Of a stretch of 64,000 nt of DNA, positions 33,509-41,583 are shown piece after piece. Position numbers and translations under genes: made by a program. Every line of letters starts with the position of its first letter. Position 1 is the first letter of the stretch. Below the pieces are notes generated by a model. The model was not told where the DNA came from. It did no database searches and worked only from the letters and a program-made list of their open reading frames with translations. The DNA comes from Haloprofundus halobius (GTDB taxonomy: Archaea; Halobacteriota; Halobacteria; Halobacteriales; Haloferacaceae), in the NCBI RefSeq assembly GCF_020097835.1, contig NZ_CP083666.1:1798001-1862000 (forward strand), given 5' to 3'.

Positions 33509-35272
33509 ATGCAGTTGAACGGACAGTTAGCGCTGACGGTCCTCATGGGGCTTTTCCTCGTGGGCGTCTTCGCCTGGCTGACGCGGGTGGAAAACTGGCG
33601 CACGTACACCCCACTCAGCAGCGGCGGCGGCGCAGTCGGCCAAGAATCCGGGTACGCCTCCGAGGAGAAACCCGCAGGAATCGTCCGGTGGTTGACGACT
33701 GTCGACCACAAAGACATCGGCCTGATGTACGGCACGTACGGCATCTTCGCGTTCGTCGTCGGCGGTCTCATGGTCGTGTTGATGCGAACCGAACTCGCGA
33801 CGCCGGAGACGGTGCTCGTCGAACCGGGCTTCTACAACTCGCTTCTGACGAGCCACGGCATCACGATGCTGTTCCTCTTCGGGACACCCATCATCGCGGC
33901 CTTCTCGAACTACTTCATCCCGCTCATCATCGGCGCGGACGACATGGCGTTCCCGCGCATCAACGCCATCGCGTTCTGGTTGCTGCCGCCGGCGGCGCTG
34001 CTCATCTGGGCCGGGTTCTTCCCGATCCCGAACCTCATCCCCGCACAGACGGCGTGGACGATGTACACGCCGCTGTCGGCGGGTGTCGGAGAGGGTAACC
34101 AGGTGAACGCCGGCGTCGACCTGATGCTGCTGGGTCTGCACCTCTCGGGCGTCTCGGCGACGATGGGGGCGATAAACTTCATCGCGACCATCTTCACCGA
34201 ACGCGCCGAGGAGGTGACGTGGGCGAATCTCGACATCTTCTCGTGGACCATCCTCACGCAGTCGGGGCTCATCCTCTTCGCGTTCCCGCTTCTGGGCAGC
34301 GCGCTCCTGATGCTGTTATTCGACCGGAACCTGGAGACGACGTTCTTCGCCGTCGGCGAGGGCGGCGGGTCGATGCTCTGGCAGCACCTCTTTTGGTTCT
34401 TCGGCCACCCCGAGGTGTACATCCTCGTGTTGCCGCCGATGGGGCTGGTCAGCTACATCCTCCCGCGCTTTGCGGGCCGGCGACTGTTCGGCTTCAAGTT
34501 CGTCGTCTACTCGACGCTCGCCATCGGCGTGCTCTCGTTCGGCGTCTGGGCGCACCACATGTTCTCGACGGGTATGGACCCGCGCCTCCGCGCCTCCTTC
34601 ATGGCCGTCTCGATGGCTATCGCCATCCCCAGCGCTGTCAAGACGTTCAACTGGATCACGACGATGTGGAACGGCAACATCAGGCTCACCGCCCCGATGC
34701 TGTACTGCATCGGCTTCGTCTCGAACTTCATCATCGGCGGCGTCACCGGCGTGTTCCTCGCGTCCATCCCCGTCGACCTCGTGCTGCACGACACCTACTA
34801 CGTCGTCGGTCACTTCCACTACATCGTGATGGGTGCTATCACCTTCGCGGGGATGGCGGGCATCTACTACTGGTTCCCGCTCGTCACGGGCCGGATGTAC
34901 CAGCGCAGCCTCGCGAAGTGGCACTTCTGGCTGTGGATGGTCGGGACGAACGTCACGTTCCTCGCGATGATTCTGCTCGGCTACGGCGGTATGCCGCGTC
35001 GCTACGCGACCTACCTGCCGCAGTTCGCGTCGCTGCACCAGATCGCAACGCTCGGCGCGTACATGCTGCTGCTCGGCGGCATCATCTTCGTGTGGAACAT
35101 GGTTCAGTCGTACTTCGAGGGGCCGGTCGTCGAGGACGGCGACCCGTGGAATCTCGAGGAGTCGAACCTCCGCACCGTCGAGTGGGACTGGTTCGACCGC
35201 AAACTGCAGACCAAGATCGCCGACGGCGGTGTCGAGAGCGAAGCGAACGACACCTCCTCGCAAACGGAGTGA
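33509..35272 (+). CDS. coxA: Cytochrome c oxidase subunit I (A1-type heme-copper)
   Basis: 587 aa with ~12-13 helices. Heme ligands His117 (LLTSHGITM) and His437 (GHFHYIV, with His435 for heme a3). CuB site: His300-Tyr304 in GHPEVYILVLP and His349/350. Glu302 marks A1-type oxidases with a D-channel. It reduces O2 and pumps protons. The N-terminal extra helix is normal in haloarchaea. The acidic tail ends at a TGA (35270) formed beside a duplicated 21-bp segment; the same frame stays open and acidic for 46 more codons. Confidence 0.94.
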   Translation: MQLNGQLALTVLMGLFLVGVFAWLTRVENWRTYTPLSSGGGAVGQESGYASEEKPAGIVRWLTTVDHKDIGLMYGTYGIFAFVVGGLMVVLMRTELATPETVLVEPGFYNSLLTSHGITMLFLFGTPIIAAFSNYFIPLIIGADDMAFPRINAIAFWLLPPAALLIWAGFFPIPNLIPAQTAWTMYTPLSAGVGEGNQVNAGVDLMLLGLHLSGVSATMGAINFIATIFTERAEEVTWANLDIFSWTILTQSGLILFAFPLLGSALLMLLFDRNLETTFFAVGEGGGSMLWQHLFWFFGHPEVYILVLPPMGLVSYILPRFAGRRLFGFKFVVYSTLAIGVLSFGVWAHHMFSTGMDPRLRASFMAVSMAIAIPSAVKTFNWITTMWNGNIRLTAPMLYCIGFVSNFIIGGVTGVFLASIPVDLVLHDTYYVVGHFHYIVMGAITFAGMAGIYYWFPLVTGRMYQRSLAKWHFWLWMVGTNVTFLAMILLGYGGMPRRYATYLPQFASLHQIATLGAYMLLLGGIIFVWNMVQSYFEGPVVEDGDPWNLEESNLRTVEWDWFDRKLQTKIADGGVESEANDTSSQTE

Positions 35273-35413
35273 AGCGACGACACCTCCTCGCAAGCGGAGC
35301 GCCGCAACGGCGGTGTCGTCGAGCAGAGCGAGACGACAGCCCAGGAGAACGCCAGTTCTCCGGACGGTGTCGACGAAGACGAACCCGTGGACGAACTCGA
35401 CTCCGACGAATAA
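35273..35413 (+). other. In-frame acidic extension beyond the coxA stop
   Basis: After the TGA, the same frame reads SDDTSSQAERRNGGVVEQ and then an Asp/Glu-rich end to TAA at 35411-35413. GACACCTCCTCGCAANCGGAG occurs twice, at 35249-35269 and 35279-35299, showing a recent ~30-bp tandem duplication that probably created the stop. Either the protein was shortened or these are decayed tail sequences. Confidence 0.55.
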
Positions 35414-35530
35414 CGTGGCCTCCCTCTTTCGTTTTTCACTCCGGCGAGCGGACGCGTCACCCATCGTTTCGACGGGTCGACGCGCACCGAACACCGATGT
35501 GCCTTTGTCGCTCGCTCCCCGAGACAAACC

Positions 35531-35614
35531 ATGTCGGACAAAGACCTCCTCGGACTCATCCTCGCGGCCGTCGCGCTGATGATGTTCGCGACGGGCATCA
35601 TCCTCGTCCTCTGA
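35531..35614 (+). CDS. 27-residue single-helix membrane peptide in cox cluster
   Basis: ATG TCG GAC AAA ... CTC TGA encodes a short polar start (MSDKD) and one ~20-residue hydrophobic helix ending VL. It lies between coxA and another small membrane gene, all on one strand, and has strong haloarchaeal codon bias. Tiny single-helix subunits are known in terminal oxidases, so it could be a structural subunit; this is inference. Confidence 0.55.
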   Translation: MSDKDLLGLILAAVALMMFATGIILVL

Positions 35615-35690
35615 GCGCACCGCCATCTCGCGACCGACCCGTCGACGCTACGTCGAAAACGCTAATCGCCTCGCGTCCGAAGTCGACGCC

Positions 35691-35954
35691 GTGAGCGCGA
35701 CACGCTTTCGGGGACCGAACTTCGTCCTCATCCTGTACGCACTACTCGTCGCCATCTCGGGTCTCGCCGGGTTTCTGACCGCGACGTTCGTCTCCGGACT
35801 CCGAGCGCCGAGGTTCCTCTTTCTCGTCCCGTTTCCGCCGACGCAGCTGGGCTTCGCCGCCTACGGCGCGCTGACCGTCGCGCTGGTGCTCGGCGTTCCG
35901 CTGTTGCTCGTGGTGTACGTCTCGCGGAATCTCGACGACGCCGCCCAGAACTGA
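35691..35954 (+). CDS. Small membrane protein of cox cluster (DUF7520-like)
   Basis: 87 aa from a GTG start. Two hydrophobic segments (NFVLILYALLVAISGLAGFL and GFAAYGALTVALVLGVPLLLVVYV). Located directly after the oxidase genes, where I recall a conserved small membrane protein. A TATA-like AACGCTAAT ~25-30 bp upstream supports the start. No known catalytic motif. Confidence 0.7.
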   Translation: MSATRFRGPNFVLILYALLVAISGLAGFLTATFVSGLRAPRFLFLVPFPPTQLGFAAYGALTVALVLGVPLLLVVYVSRNLDDAAQN

Positions 35955-35981
35955 TAAGCGCCTTCCGGCGAACCTCTTGGC

Positions 35982-36383
35982 ATGTACCAGGTACTTGTCG
36001 GCGTCGACGACGACGTAGCGCGCGCCCGTGCGTGCGCCAGAGAGGTCACTAACCTCCCCGGTGGGACCGACGAGAAGACGGTCACGCTCCTGCACAGTTT
36101 CACCGAGGACCCCGGCGACCGGTCGGCGGCCGACGTCGAATCTGTCAACGCGGCCGCCGAGTCCCTCGACGACCACGGCGTGCGCTACGAACTGCTCGAA
36201 TCCGGCGGCGACCCCGCGCAGTCGATTCTCGACGCCGCGAAGGAAGTCGGCGCCGACCTCGTCGTCGTGGCCGGACGCAAGCGCTCGCCCGCGGGCAAAG
36301 CCATCTTCGGCAGCGTCAGCCAGTCGGTCATCCTGAGTTCGAATCGACCGGTGATGGTCGTGGGTACCGAGACGCGCGAGTGA
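35982..36383 (+). CDS. Universal stress protein (UspA family)
   Basis: 133 aa. MYQVLVGVDDDVARAR, ILDAAKEVGADLVVVAGRKRSPAGKAIFGSVSQSVILSSNRPVMVV gives the G-2x-G-9x-G(S)-like nucleotide pocket of UspA. Small ATP-binding dimer, stress-related. It ends 2 bp before the convergent thioredoxin-like gene ends. Confidence 0.88.
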   Translation: MYQVLVGVDDDVARARACAREVTNLPGGTDEKTVTLLHSFTEDPGDRSAADVESVNAAAESLDDHGVRYELLESGGDPAQSILDAAKEVGADLVVVAGRKRSPAGKAIFGSVSQSVILSSNRPVMVVGTETRE

Positions 36384-36384
36384 A

Positions 36385-37056
36385 TCAGTAGACGTCGGCG
36401 ACGACGTCGGCGAACGCCGACGGCGAGACGTAGCCGTCGCGACTCTCGACGCGCTCTCCGTCCCGGAACCACAGTACAACGGGCGCGCTGTTGACCGCGT
36501 GCGCGAGACGGAACGCCGAGGCGGACTCGCCGTCGAGGCCGCCGACCGCGACTCCCTCCGGCACCGCATCGAGCAGGTCGTCGAGGTCTGCCTTGAGTCG
36601 CTCGCACGGTTCACAGTGTCGTTTCCAGACCGTCAGCACGGCGTCCGGGTGGGCGTCGAGGAACGCCTCGTAGGAGTCGTCGTCGAGGAGGGTCACGCCC
36701 CTCGGGACGGGCGAGGGCGGCGACACCTCGCAGACGAGGTGCGCCATCACCGCCTTCGTCTCCGCCGACGGCGACGTGTCGAGAAACGACTCCACGGCGA
36801 GGTACGCGGCCAGTTGCGCTCGCGTCACGCCATTGGCCGCAATCTCATTCGCGGCGGTCTCGGGCGCGAGTCCGAACGCTTCGGCCACCGTTTCGACGAA
36901 CGTCTCCCTGTCGGCATCTCGGTACGTCCGCGCGTACTCCGCCCGCGTCTCCTCGAACTCGTCGGTCGTCGCGAGCCCCCCGTCGTCGTCCTCGCGGAGC
37001 ACGCCGCCGTCTCGAAGGCGGTCCAACACGTCGCCGATGTCGGGGTGGCCCGTCAT
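36385..37056 (-). CDS. Thioredoxin-like protein with CxxC, novel N-terminal part
   Basis: 223 aa from the second Met (MTGHPDIGDVLDRL). The C-terminal ~100 residues form a thioredoxin fold with active site WKRHCEPCERL and the cis-Pro motif NSAPVVLWF. The N-terminal ~115 residues are an acidic helical domain without a recognised family. It is probably an intracellular disulfide oxidoreductase; no signal peptide. Convergent with the stress protein. Confidence 0.78.
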   Translation of the reverse strand: MTGHPDIGDVLDRLRDGGVLREDDDGGLATTDEFEETRAEYARTYRDADRETFVETVAEAFGLAPETAANEIAANGVTRAQLAAYLAVESFLDTSPSAETKAVMAHLVCEVSPPSPVPRGVTLLDDDSYEAFLDAHPDAVLTVWKRHCEPCERLKADLDDLLDAVPEGVAVGGLDGESASAFRLAHAVNSAPVVLWFRDGERVESRDGYVSPSAFADVVADVY

Positions 37057-37522
37057 TGGCACCCTCTCGAACTGTGTTCGGTCCGTATCATCGTGTCGCT
37101 CTACGGGGGGAGGGAGTTCATAGCCCTTCTGTCTCGGTCGCAGTACGTCCCGACGCGCCGAAGCGGAGCGTCAATGCGGGAAACGGGGGCGTTAGCGTAG
37201 GGAAACGGAACGTCGGCGTGGCGGGAAACCGAACGTCGATGCAGGAAAACGGAACGGCAGTACGAGGTGGGTCCCGTCCAGCACCAGCAACCACATCGAC
37301 GGACTATCCGGCTACGGACTCGCGCTTCTACAGTTGAACAGGGTAAGTGCCTCGGCATCGTCCGAGACTGCTCTGCCGTCTCGTGGTCGGGCGAACGCGA
37401 AGCGTTCGCAGACCTTTCGAATCATCGGTTCGCTCGGTGACGAGAGACCGACGGCCTCTCGAACCACGTGACCTGTGCGAATAGCCGGGACTGTTTTGTG
37501 GTGGTGCTGCGTAGCACAGCGT
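37057..37522. repeat. Intergenic region with ~21-bp degenerate tandem repeat
   Basis: Between 37166 and 37252 four units of about 21 bp resembling GAACGTCGATGCGGGAAACG follow each other with a few changes each. The rest of the 466-bp gap shows no gene. A TATA-like CTGTTTTG ~28 bp before 37523 serves the next gene. Confidence 0.55.
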
Positions 37523-38281
37523 ATGGACCTTCGAGACGCCGAACCAGCGGACGCGGAGGGGATTCGAACCGTCGCCCGCGAGTCGCTTCTGGCCTCGTAC
37601 AGCCCCGACCTCTCCGAGGACGTCATCGATACCGCGGTGGAGAACTGGTACGACGACGAGGAGGTCGGCTCGAACCTCGAAGACCCGCAGGCCGTCTGGA
37701 GCGTCGCCGTCGACGGTGACGACATCGTCGCCGTCGCCCAGAGCTACCTCGTCGAGGCCGACGAGACGGTCGGCCAGATAGATTGGCTCCACGTCGCCCC
37801 CGACTCTCGTGGTTCGGGCCTCGGCAGGCAGCTGCTCAAACGCGTCGAAACCGAACTGATGGACCGCGGCGCCTCCCGCCTCGAAGGGAAGGTACTGACG
37901 GTCAACGAGGGCGGCGCGCGCTTCTACGAGAACGCGGGTTACGACGCCGGAGAGACGCGACAGATCAAGATCGCGGACGAGGAGTTCACCGAACGCGCCT
38001 TCGTAAAAACCGCCTCCGAGTCTGCCGAGGAGTTCACCCCGGTCGAAGAGCGCAGCGGGCCCGACGGCCAGACGCTGTACGTCGCCTACGACGAGAGTCA
38101 GCGCGCGCGGAAAGCGCCGTTCTACGTCACGTACACAGACGAGGAGAGGACAGAGCGTTACGGTTACTTGTGCGGCAACTGCGAGAGCGTAGCGACGGCG
38201 ATGGACTCGATGGAGCGTATCGAGTGCAGCGAGTGCGGCAACCAGAGCAAGTCGGCGCGCTGGGACGCAGCGTACCTGTAG
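37523..38281 (+). CDS. GNAT acetyltransferase fused to a zinc-type C-terminal domain (DUF5816-like)
   Basis: 252 aa from MDLRDAEPADAEGIRTVARE. Residues 1-155 are a GNAT domain with the acetyl-CoA motif VAPDSRGSGLGRQLL. Residues ~170-250 hold a second domain with four cysteines (YLCGNCESVATAM and IECSECGNQSKS) that likely bind zinc. I recall this pairing in haloarchaea. Substrate unknown. Confidence 0.82.
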   Translation: MDLRDAEPADAEGIRTVARESLLASYSPDLSEDVIDTAVENWYDDEEVGSNLEDPQAVWSVAVDGDDIVAVAQSYLVEADETVGQIDWLHVAPDSRGSGLGRQLLKRVETELMDRGASRLEGKVLTVNEGGARFYENAGYDAGETRQIKIADEEFTERAFVKTASESAEEFTPVEERSGPDGQTLYVAYDESQRARKAPFYVTYTDEERTERYGYLCGNCESVATAMDSMERIECSECGNQSKSARWDAAYL

Positions 38282-38440
38282 ACTGAACTTCCTCGCCCCG
38301 ATTTTCGGCTCCGTCGCCCGTCCCCAGTCTGCCGACAGCCGCTTCTACTGGATGGTCGATTCCCTCTCGATACACCGGTATCCGCGATACGAAATGGCGG
38401 ACATCAGCAGTTCCGCGCGAGTTCGGCGGATGCGGCGACA

Positions 38441-38878
38441 TCAGAAAGCCGATTCTCCGAGCGCGACGCGAGAACGGTCGAGACTCCGGAGGAATAGAGA
38501 CGAGCGGTCGTCGAACGGTATCGACGGTATTGGACGGTGCCCCGTCAGAGTCGTTCGACCGCTGACGTGTGGGCCAGCGCCGTCGCGTACGACGCTTCGT
38601 AGTGACTCTGCGGGGACGACGTCCATGTGTCCGCTCAGCAGGACGCTTCCCTTCGCAGGATTCCCGGCGCGTGCGACGACGTTCGGGCGGTCCGGGAGTA
38701 CCTCGGTTACCTCGACGTCGAAGTCGACGGAGGAGTTTTCGAGCCACTCGACGAGAGTCGAGGCGACTGACGCTTCTTCACCGGGCGGATTCTCGCTTCG
38801 ACACCCGACCAGCGTTTTTGTTAGTTCGACGACCGCTCGTCGGTCGACGCGCATCTCGTGGTTGGGATTGGAGTCCAT
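38441..38878 (-). pseudogene. Remnant of M20 (ArgE/DapE-type) peptidase
   Basis: The first ~85 residues (DRRAVVELTKTLVGCRSENPPGEE... SVLLSGHMDVVPAES) are the N-terminal catalytic region of M20 metallopeptidases, with the metal His-Met-Asp motif. The sequence then jumps to unrelated residues and stops at 145 aa, against ~380-420 for intact enzymes. Most metal ligands and the dimer domain are gone, so it is a decayed gene. The downstream 160 bp holds no continuation I can recognise. Confidence 0.75.
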
Positions 38879-38924
38879 CTTCGGTTGATTTCGACTGGGT
38901 GTTCGACCGCCAGACGACGGCTAC

Positions 38925-39431
38925 TCAGAGATACGTTTCCAACTTCTGGTAGGTGAGTTCCGGACCCCAGTCCTGTCGTGTGACGTCCTCGACGACCGTG
39001 AATCCGTGTTTGTCGTACAGCCGACGCGCCGCTTCGAGTCCCTCGTACGTCCAGAGATACACTCGATCGAAGCCGGCGTCCGCACAGAACGCCATCGCTC
39101 GGTTCATCAACTCGCGGCCGAGGCCCTGCCCGTGTAGTTCGGGTGCGAGAACGACCCAACGGAGACGCGCGCCCTCCTCGTCGTCGGAGTGGCCGCCGTC
39201 GACGACGAGCGACCCCAGTATCTCTCGCTCGCCGTCGTCGTCGGGGTCACTCATCACCAGCCAGAGTCGATTCTCCGCCTCGTCGTACCGGCCCAGAAAC
39301 TCGGCGAGTTCGACGGCGACTTCGCGGGAGAACTCGTAGTCGAGGTTCCAGTACTCGCTGTAGTAGGTCTCGTGGAGTTCGATGATTCGGCCGAGCGCGC
39401 CGGGCGTGTATCCGGTTTGAATCTCAGGCAT
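38925..39431 (-). CDS. GNAT-family N-acetyltransferase
   Basis: 168 aa from MPEIQTGYTPGALGRIIELHETYY. Acetyl-CoA motif LAPELHGQGLGRELMNRA and terminal YDKHGFTVVEDV are typical GNAT. The beginning (GYTPGALGRIIELH-YYSEYW) is the pattern of the GNAT domain attached to some MarR-type regulators. An operator-like site AACCAACCAGTTAATTAG lies ~50 bp upstream, so the adjacent TetR may control it. Confidence 0.85.
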   Translation of the reverse strand: MPEIQTGYTPGALGRIIELHETYYSEYWNLDYEFSREVAVELAEFLGRYDEAENRLWLVMSDPDDDGEREILGSLVVDGGHSDDEEGARLRWVVLAPELHGQGLGRELMNRAMAFCADAGFDRVYLWTYEGLEAARRLYDKHGFTVVEDVTRQDWGPELTYQKLETYL

Positions 39432-39480
39432 GGGTATCCTCCGAAACGATGGGTCGCAGCTGTGGCTGTCCACCGAATCT

Positions 39481-39498
39481 AACCAACCAGTTAATTAG
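39481..39498. promoter_or_regulatory. TetR operator-like site 1 (GNAT promoter)
   Basis: AACCAACCAGTTAATTAG, sharing the AACYAACC and TTAATTAG halves with the sites at 40333 and 41331. About 50 bp upstream of the GNAT start. Confidence 0.5.
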
Positions 39499-39642
39499 AA
39501 TCGCCGTAAAGCTTTCGCACGCCGGTCTCGGTGGAGCCTCTCGAAGACGGAAGCTGTGGGAACCCGGAGCGGGAAGCTGTGGCCGCCCGGAGCGTTGCTC
39601 CCGCGGAGTCGGAGTTCGGAGAGCTGAGAGAGTCGAACGGAC

Positions 39643-40326
39643 TCAGTCCTCGCGCACGGCGAGCAAGTCGTCGAGGACGAGGTCGACGAGCGCGTTACGC
39701 ACCGTGGAGGCGACGTCGTCGTGCGTGAGCGAGACGTGGTAGGCGCGGCCCCCGAGCATCGTCGCGAGGAGGAGCGTCGCGACCTGTTCGGAGTCGACGT
39801 CGCGGAAGACGCCCTGTTCGATACCCTCCTCGATGGTCGCGACCATCAGTTCCCAGGCGTAGTCGTAGTTGACGGTGAACTGTCGACGGTACGGCTCGTT
39901 CCGCCCGGCTTGCGCGCGCAGTTCCAACAGCGCCATGCTGAGTTCCTCGCCACCGAGCGGAGGACGGTCGCCGACCCGTTCGGTCGCACGATCCGCGTCG
40001 TCGATGCCGACCAGGACGACGAGCAGGGCGTCGACGAGCGCGAGGAGTCGGTCGCGCGGGTCCTCTATCTCCTCGATGTCGAACTGGGCGGTGTACTCGT
40101 CGACGAGGTTGTCGAGCAGATGTTCGAGGAACGCCGCCAGCAGGTTCTCCTTCGTGTCGTAGTGGTAGTGAAGGACGGCGGTCGTCATCTCGAACTCGTC
40201 GGCGATCTTCTGAATCGAGAGGTTGGCGTAGCCGTGCTTGCAGAGCGCTCGGTGGGTCGCCTCCATAATCGCCTCTCGCGTCTCGGCGGAACTGGCCCGC
40301 TCTCGTCGGTCCTCCGGGGAACTCAT
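39643..40326 (-). CDS. TetR/AcrR-family repressor
   Basis: 227 aa. The N-terminal HTH (TREAIMEATHRALCKHGYANLSIQKIADEFEMTTAVLHYHYDTKENLLAAF) is a textbook TetR domain. The C-terminal ligand domain is helical. It lies between a GNAT gene and an EamA exporter. All three promoters contain the same dyad-like motif, so autorepression plus control of the exporter is likely. Confidence 0.9.
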   Translation of the reverse strand: MSSPEDRRERASSAETREAIMEATHRALCKHGYANLSIQKIADEFEMTTAVLHYHYDTKENLLAAFLEHLLDNLVDEYTAQFDIEEIEDPRDRLLALVDALLVVLVGIDDADRATERVGDRPPLGGEELSMALLELRAQAGRNEPYRRQFTVNYDYAWELMVATIEEGIEQGVFRDVDSEQVATLLLATMLGGRAYHVSLTHDDVASTVRNALVDLVLDDLLAVRED

Positions 40327-40332
40327 TCGCTC

Positions 40333-40350
40333 ACCAATCGGTTAGTTATC
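40333..40350. promoter_or_regulatory. TetR operator-like site 2 (own promoter)
   Basis: ACCAATCGGTTAGTTATC; on the minus strand GATAACTAACCGATTGGT. It begins 7 bp before the TetR start codon, a position that would block transcription or very early elongation. Confidence 0.5.
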
Positions 40351-40396
40351 GAGATAAGCCCACCGACGTGTGCGCGGGCTCCCGCGGGAGAGCACC

Positions 40397-41317
40397 CTAC
40401 GAGAGTGCACGTCGGAGCCGAGCGACTTCCTGACTGAGGCTTCGATACTCGATGAGAACGAACCCCGTCGCGATGACGCCGAACCCGACGAGGGTCAGAA
40501 CCGAGAGCCGTTCGTCCAGGAGTAGCCACCCGAAAAGTGCCGTAACGAGCGGGGAGACGTACGTGAGGAGGTTCACACGGATCGGTCCCACGGCTTCGAG
40601 CAGACTGAAGTACGCGACGTAGCCGACCGGCGTCGCGACGACGCCGTTGTAGACGACTGCGAGAACTGCGACTGTCGTCCACGAGGCGGTCTGTACGGGC
40701 TCTCCGCGTGCGAGACTCAGCACGAGCATCGCGGCCCCACCGACGAGGGTGGCCCACGCCGTCATCGCGAGCGGGGACAGCGAGTCCTCTACGTAGCGGA
40801 GTGCGACACCGCCGACGGCGAGCGAGACGGCGGAGAGAAAGAGCAGTCCGATCCCGACCATCGTGACCGAAAAGCGGCTCGACGGCTCCGGATTCGCGAC
40901 GATGGCGACCCCGACAAGCCCGAGTGCGACCCCGGTCACGCCCCGTCGCGTGAGGCGCGCGCTCGGAAGCGCGACCGCGGCGAAGCCGACGGCGAGAATC
41001 GGACTGAGACTGATGAGAACCGCCGCCGTCGCGCTCGTGGTGTACTGCTGTCCGACGAAGAGAAAGACGTTCGCCGCCCCCACAACCAGGCCGCCGCTGA
41101 CGAGAATCGTCAGATAGTCGGTGCGCGTCTGCGGGCGAAGCGGCTCAGAGCGGAGCGCGACGTACGGCAGGAGGAGGGTCGCGGCGACGAGAAATCGAAG
41201 CGAGGCGAAGAAGACCGGCGGGAGATGCGGGAGTCCCGCTCTGTTCGCGACGTACATCCCGCCGGTAAGTGTCGCCGCCGCGAGGAACAGTCCCGTATTT
41301 CGGTGACGCGAATCCAT
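40397..41317 (-). CDS. EamA/DMT-family exporter
   Basis: 306 aa, ten hydrophobic helices in two EamA repeats (FLAAATLTGGMYVANRAG... and VGIGLLFLSAVSLAVGG...). The family exports metabolites or drugs. The operator-like site 41331-41350 lies 14 bp upstream, overlapping the likely promoter, so it is a probable target of the neighbouring TetR. Confidence 0.87.
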   Translation of the reverse strand: MDSRHRNTGLFLAAATLTGGMYVANRAGLPHLPPVFFASLRFLVAATLLLPYVALRSEPLRPQTRTDYLTILVSGGLVVGAANVFLFVGQQYTTSATAAVLISLSPILAVGFAAVALPSARLTRRGVTGVALGLVGVAIVANPEPSSRFSVTMVGIGLLFLSAVSLAVGGVALRYVEDSLSPLAMTAWATLVGGAAMLVLSLARGEPVQTASWTTVAVLAVVYNGVVATPVGYVAYFSLLEAVGPIRVNLLTYVSPLVTALFGWLLLDERLSVLTLVGFGVIATGFVLIEYRSLSQEVARLRRALS

Positions 41318-41330
41318 ATCTATACGAATT

Positions 41331-41350
41331 AACTAACCGATTAATTAGTT
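41331..41350. promoter_or_regulatory. TetR operator-like site 3 (EamA promoter)
   Basis: AACTAACCGATTAATTAGTT, the best dyad of the three (AACTAA...TTAGTT arms). Confidence 0.55.
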
Positions 41351-41583
41351 TTGGGTGGACAGCTCGAAATCTCGGAGTTCGACCCCGTTTCCGAGTTATC
41401 GGCACGCCCCAACTGCGTACCCATGGCGCTCGCGGTGGCGACGGTCCTGCTGTTCGCTGCGGGACGGAGGCAGTCTATTCTTGTGTTCGGTGAGTGTCGT
41501 CGTGGCTGTCGAGACGTAGCCGCGAACTGAATCTTGGATGTGAAGAAAAATCTATCTGCGGCGCTCGCAAACCGATCCGGTGG

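Noticed and set aside
37166-37252. CRISPR-like array
   Set aside because: Units are contiguous with no unique spacers and are degenerate; a simple tandem repeat.
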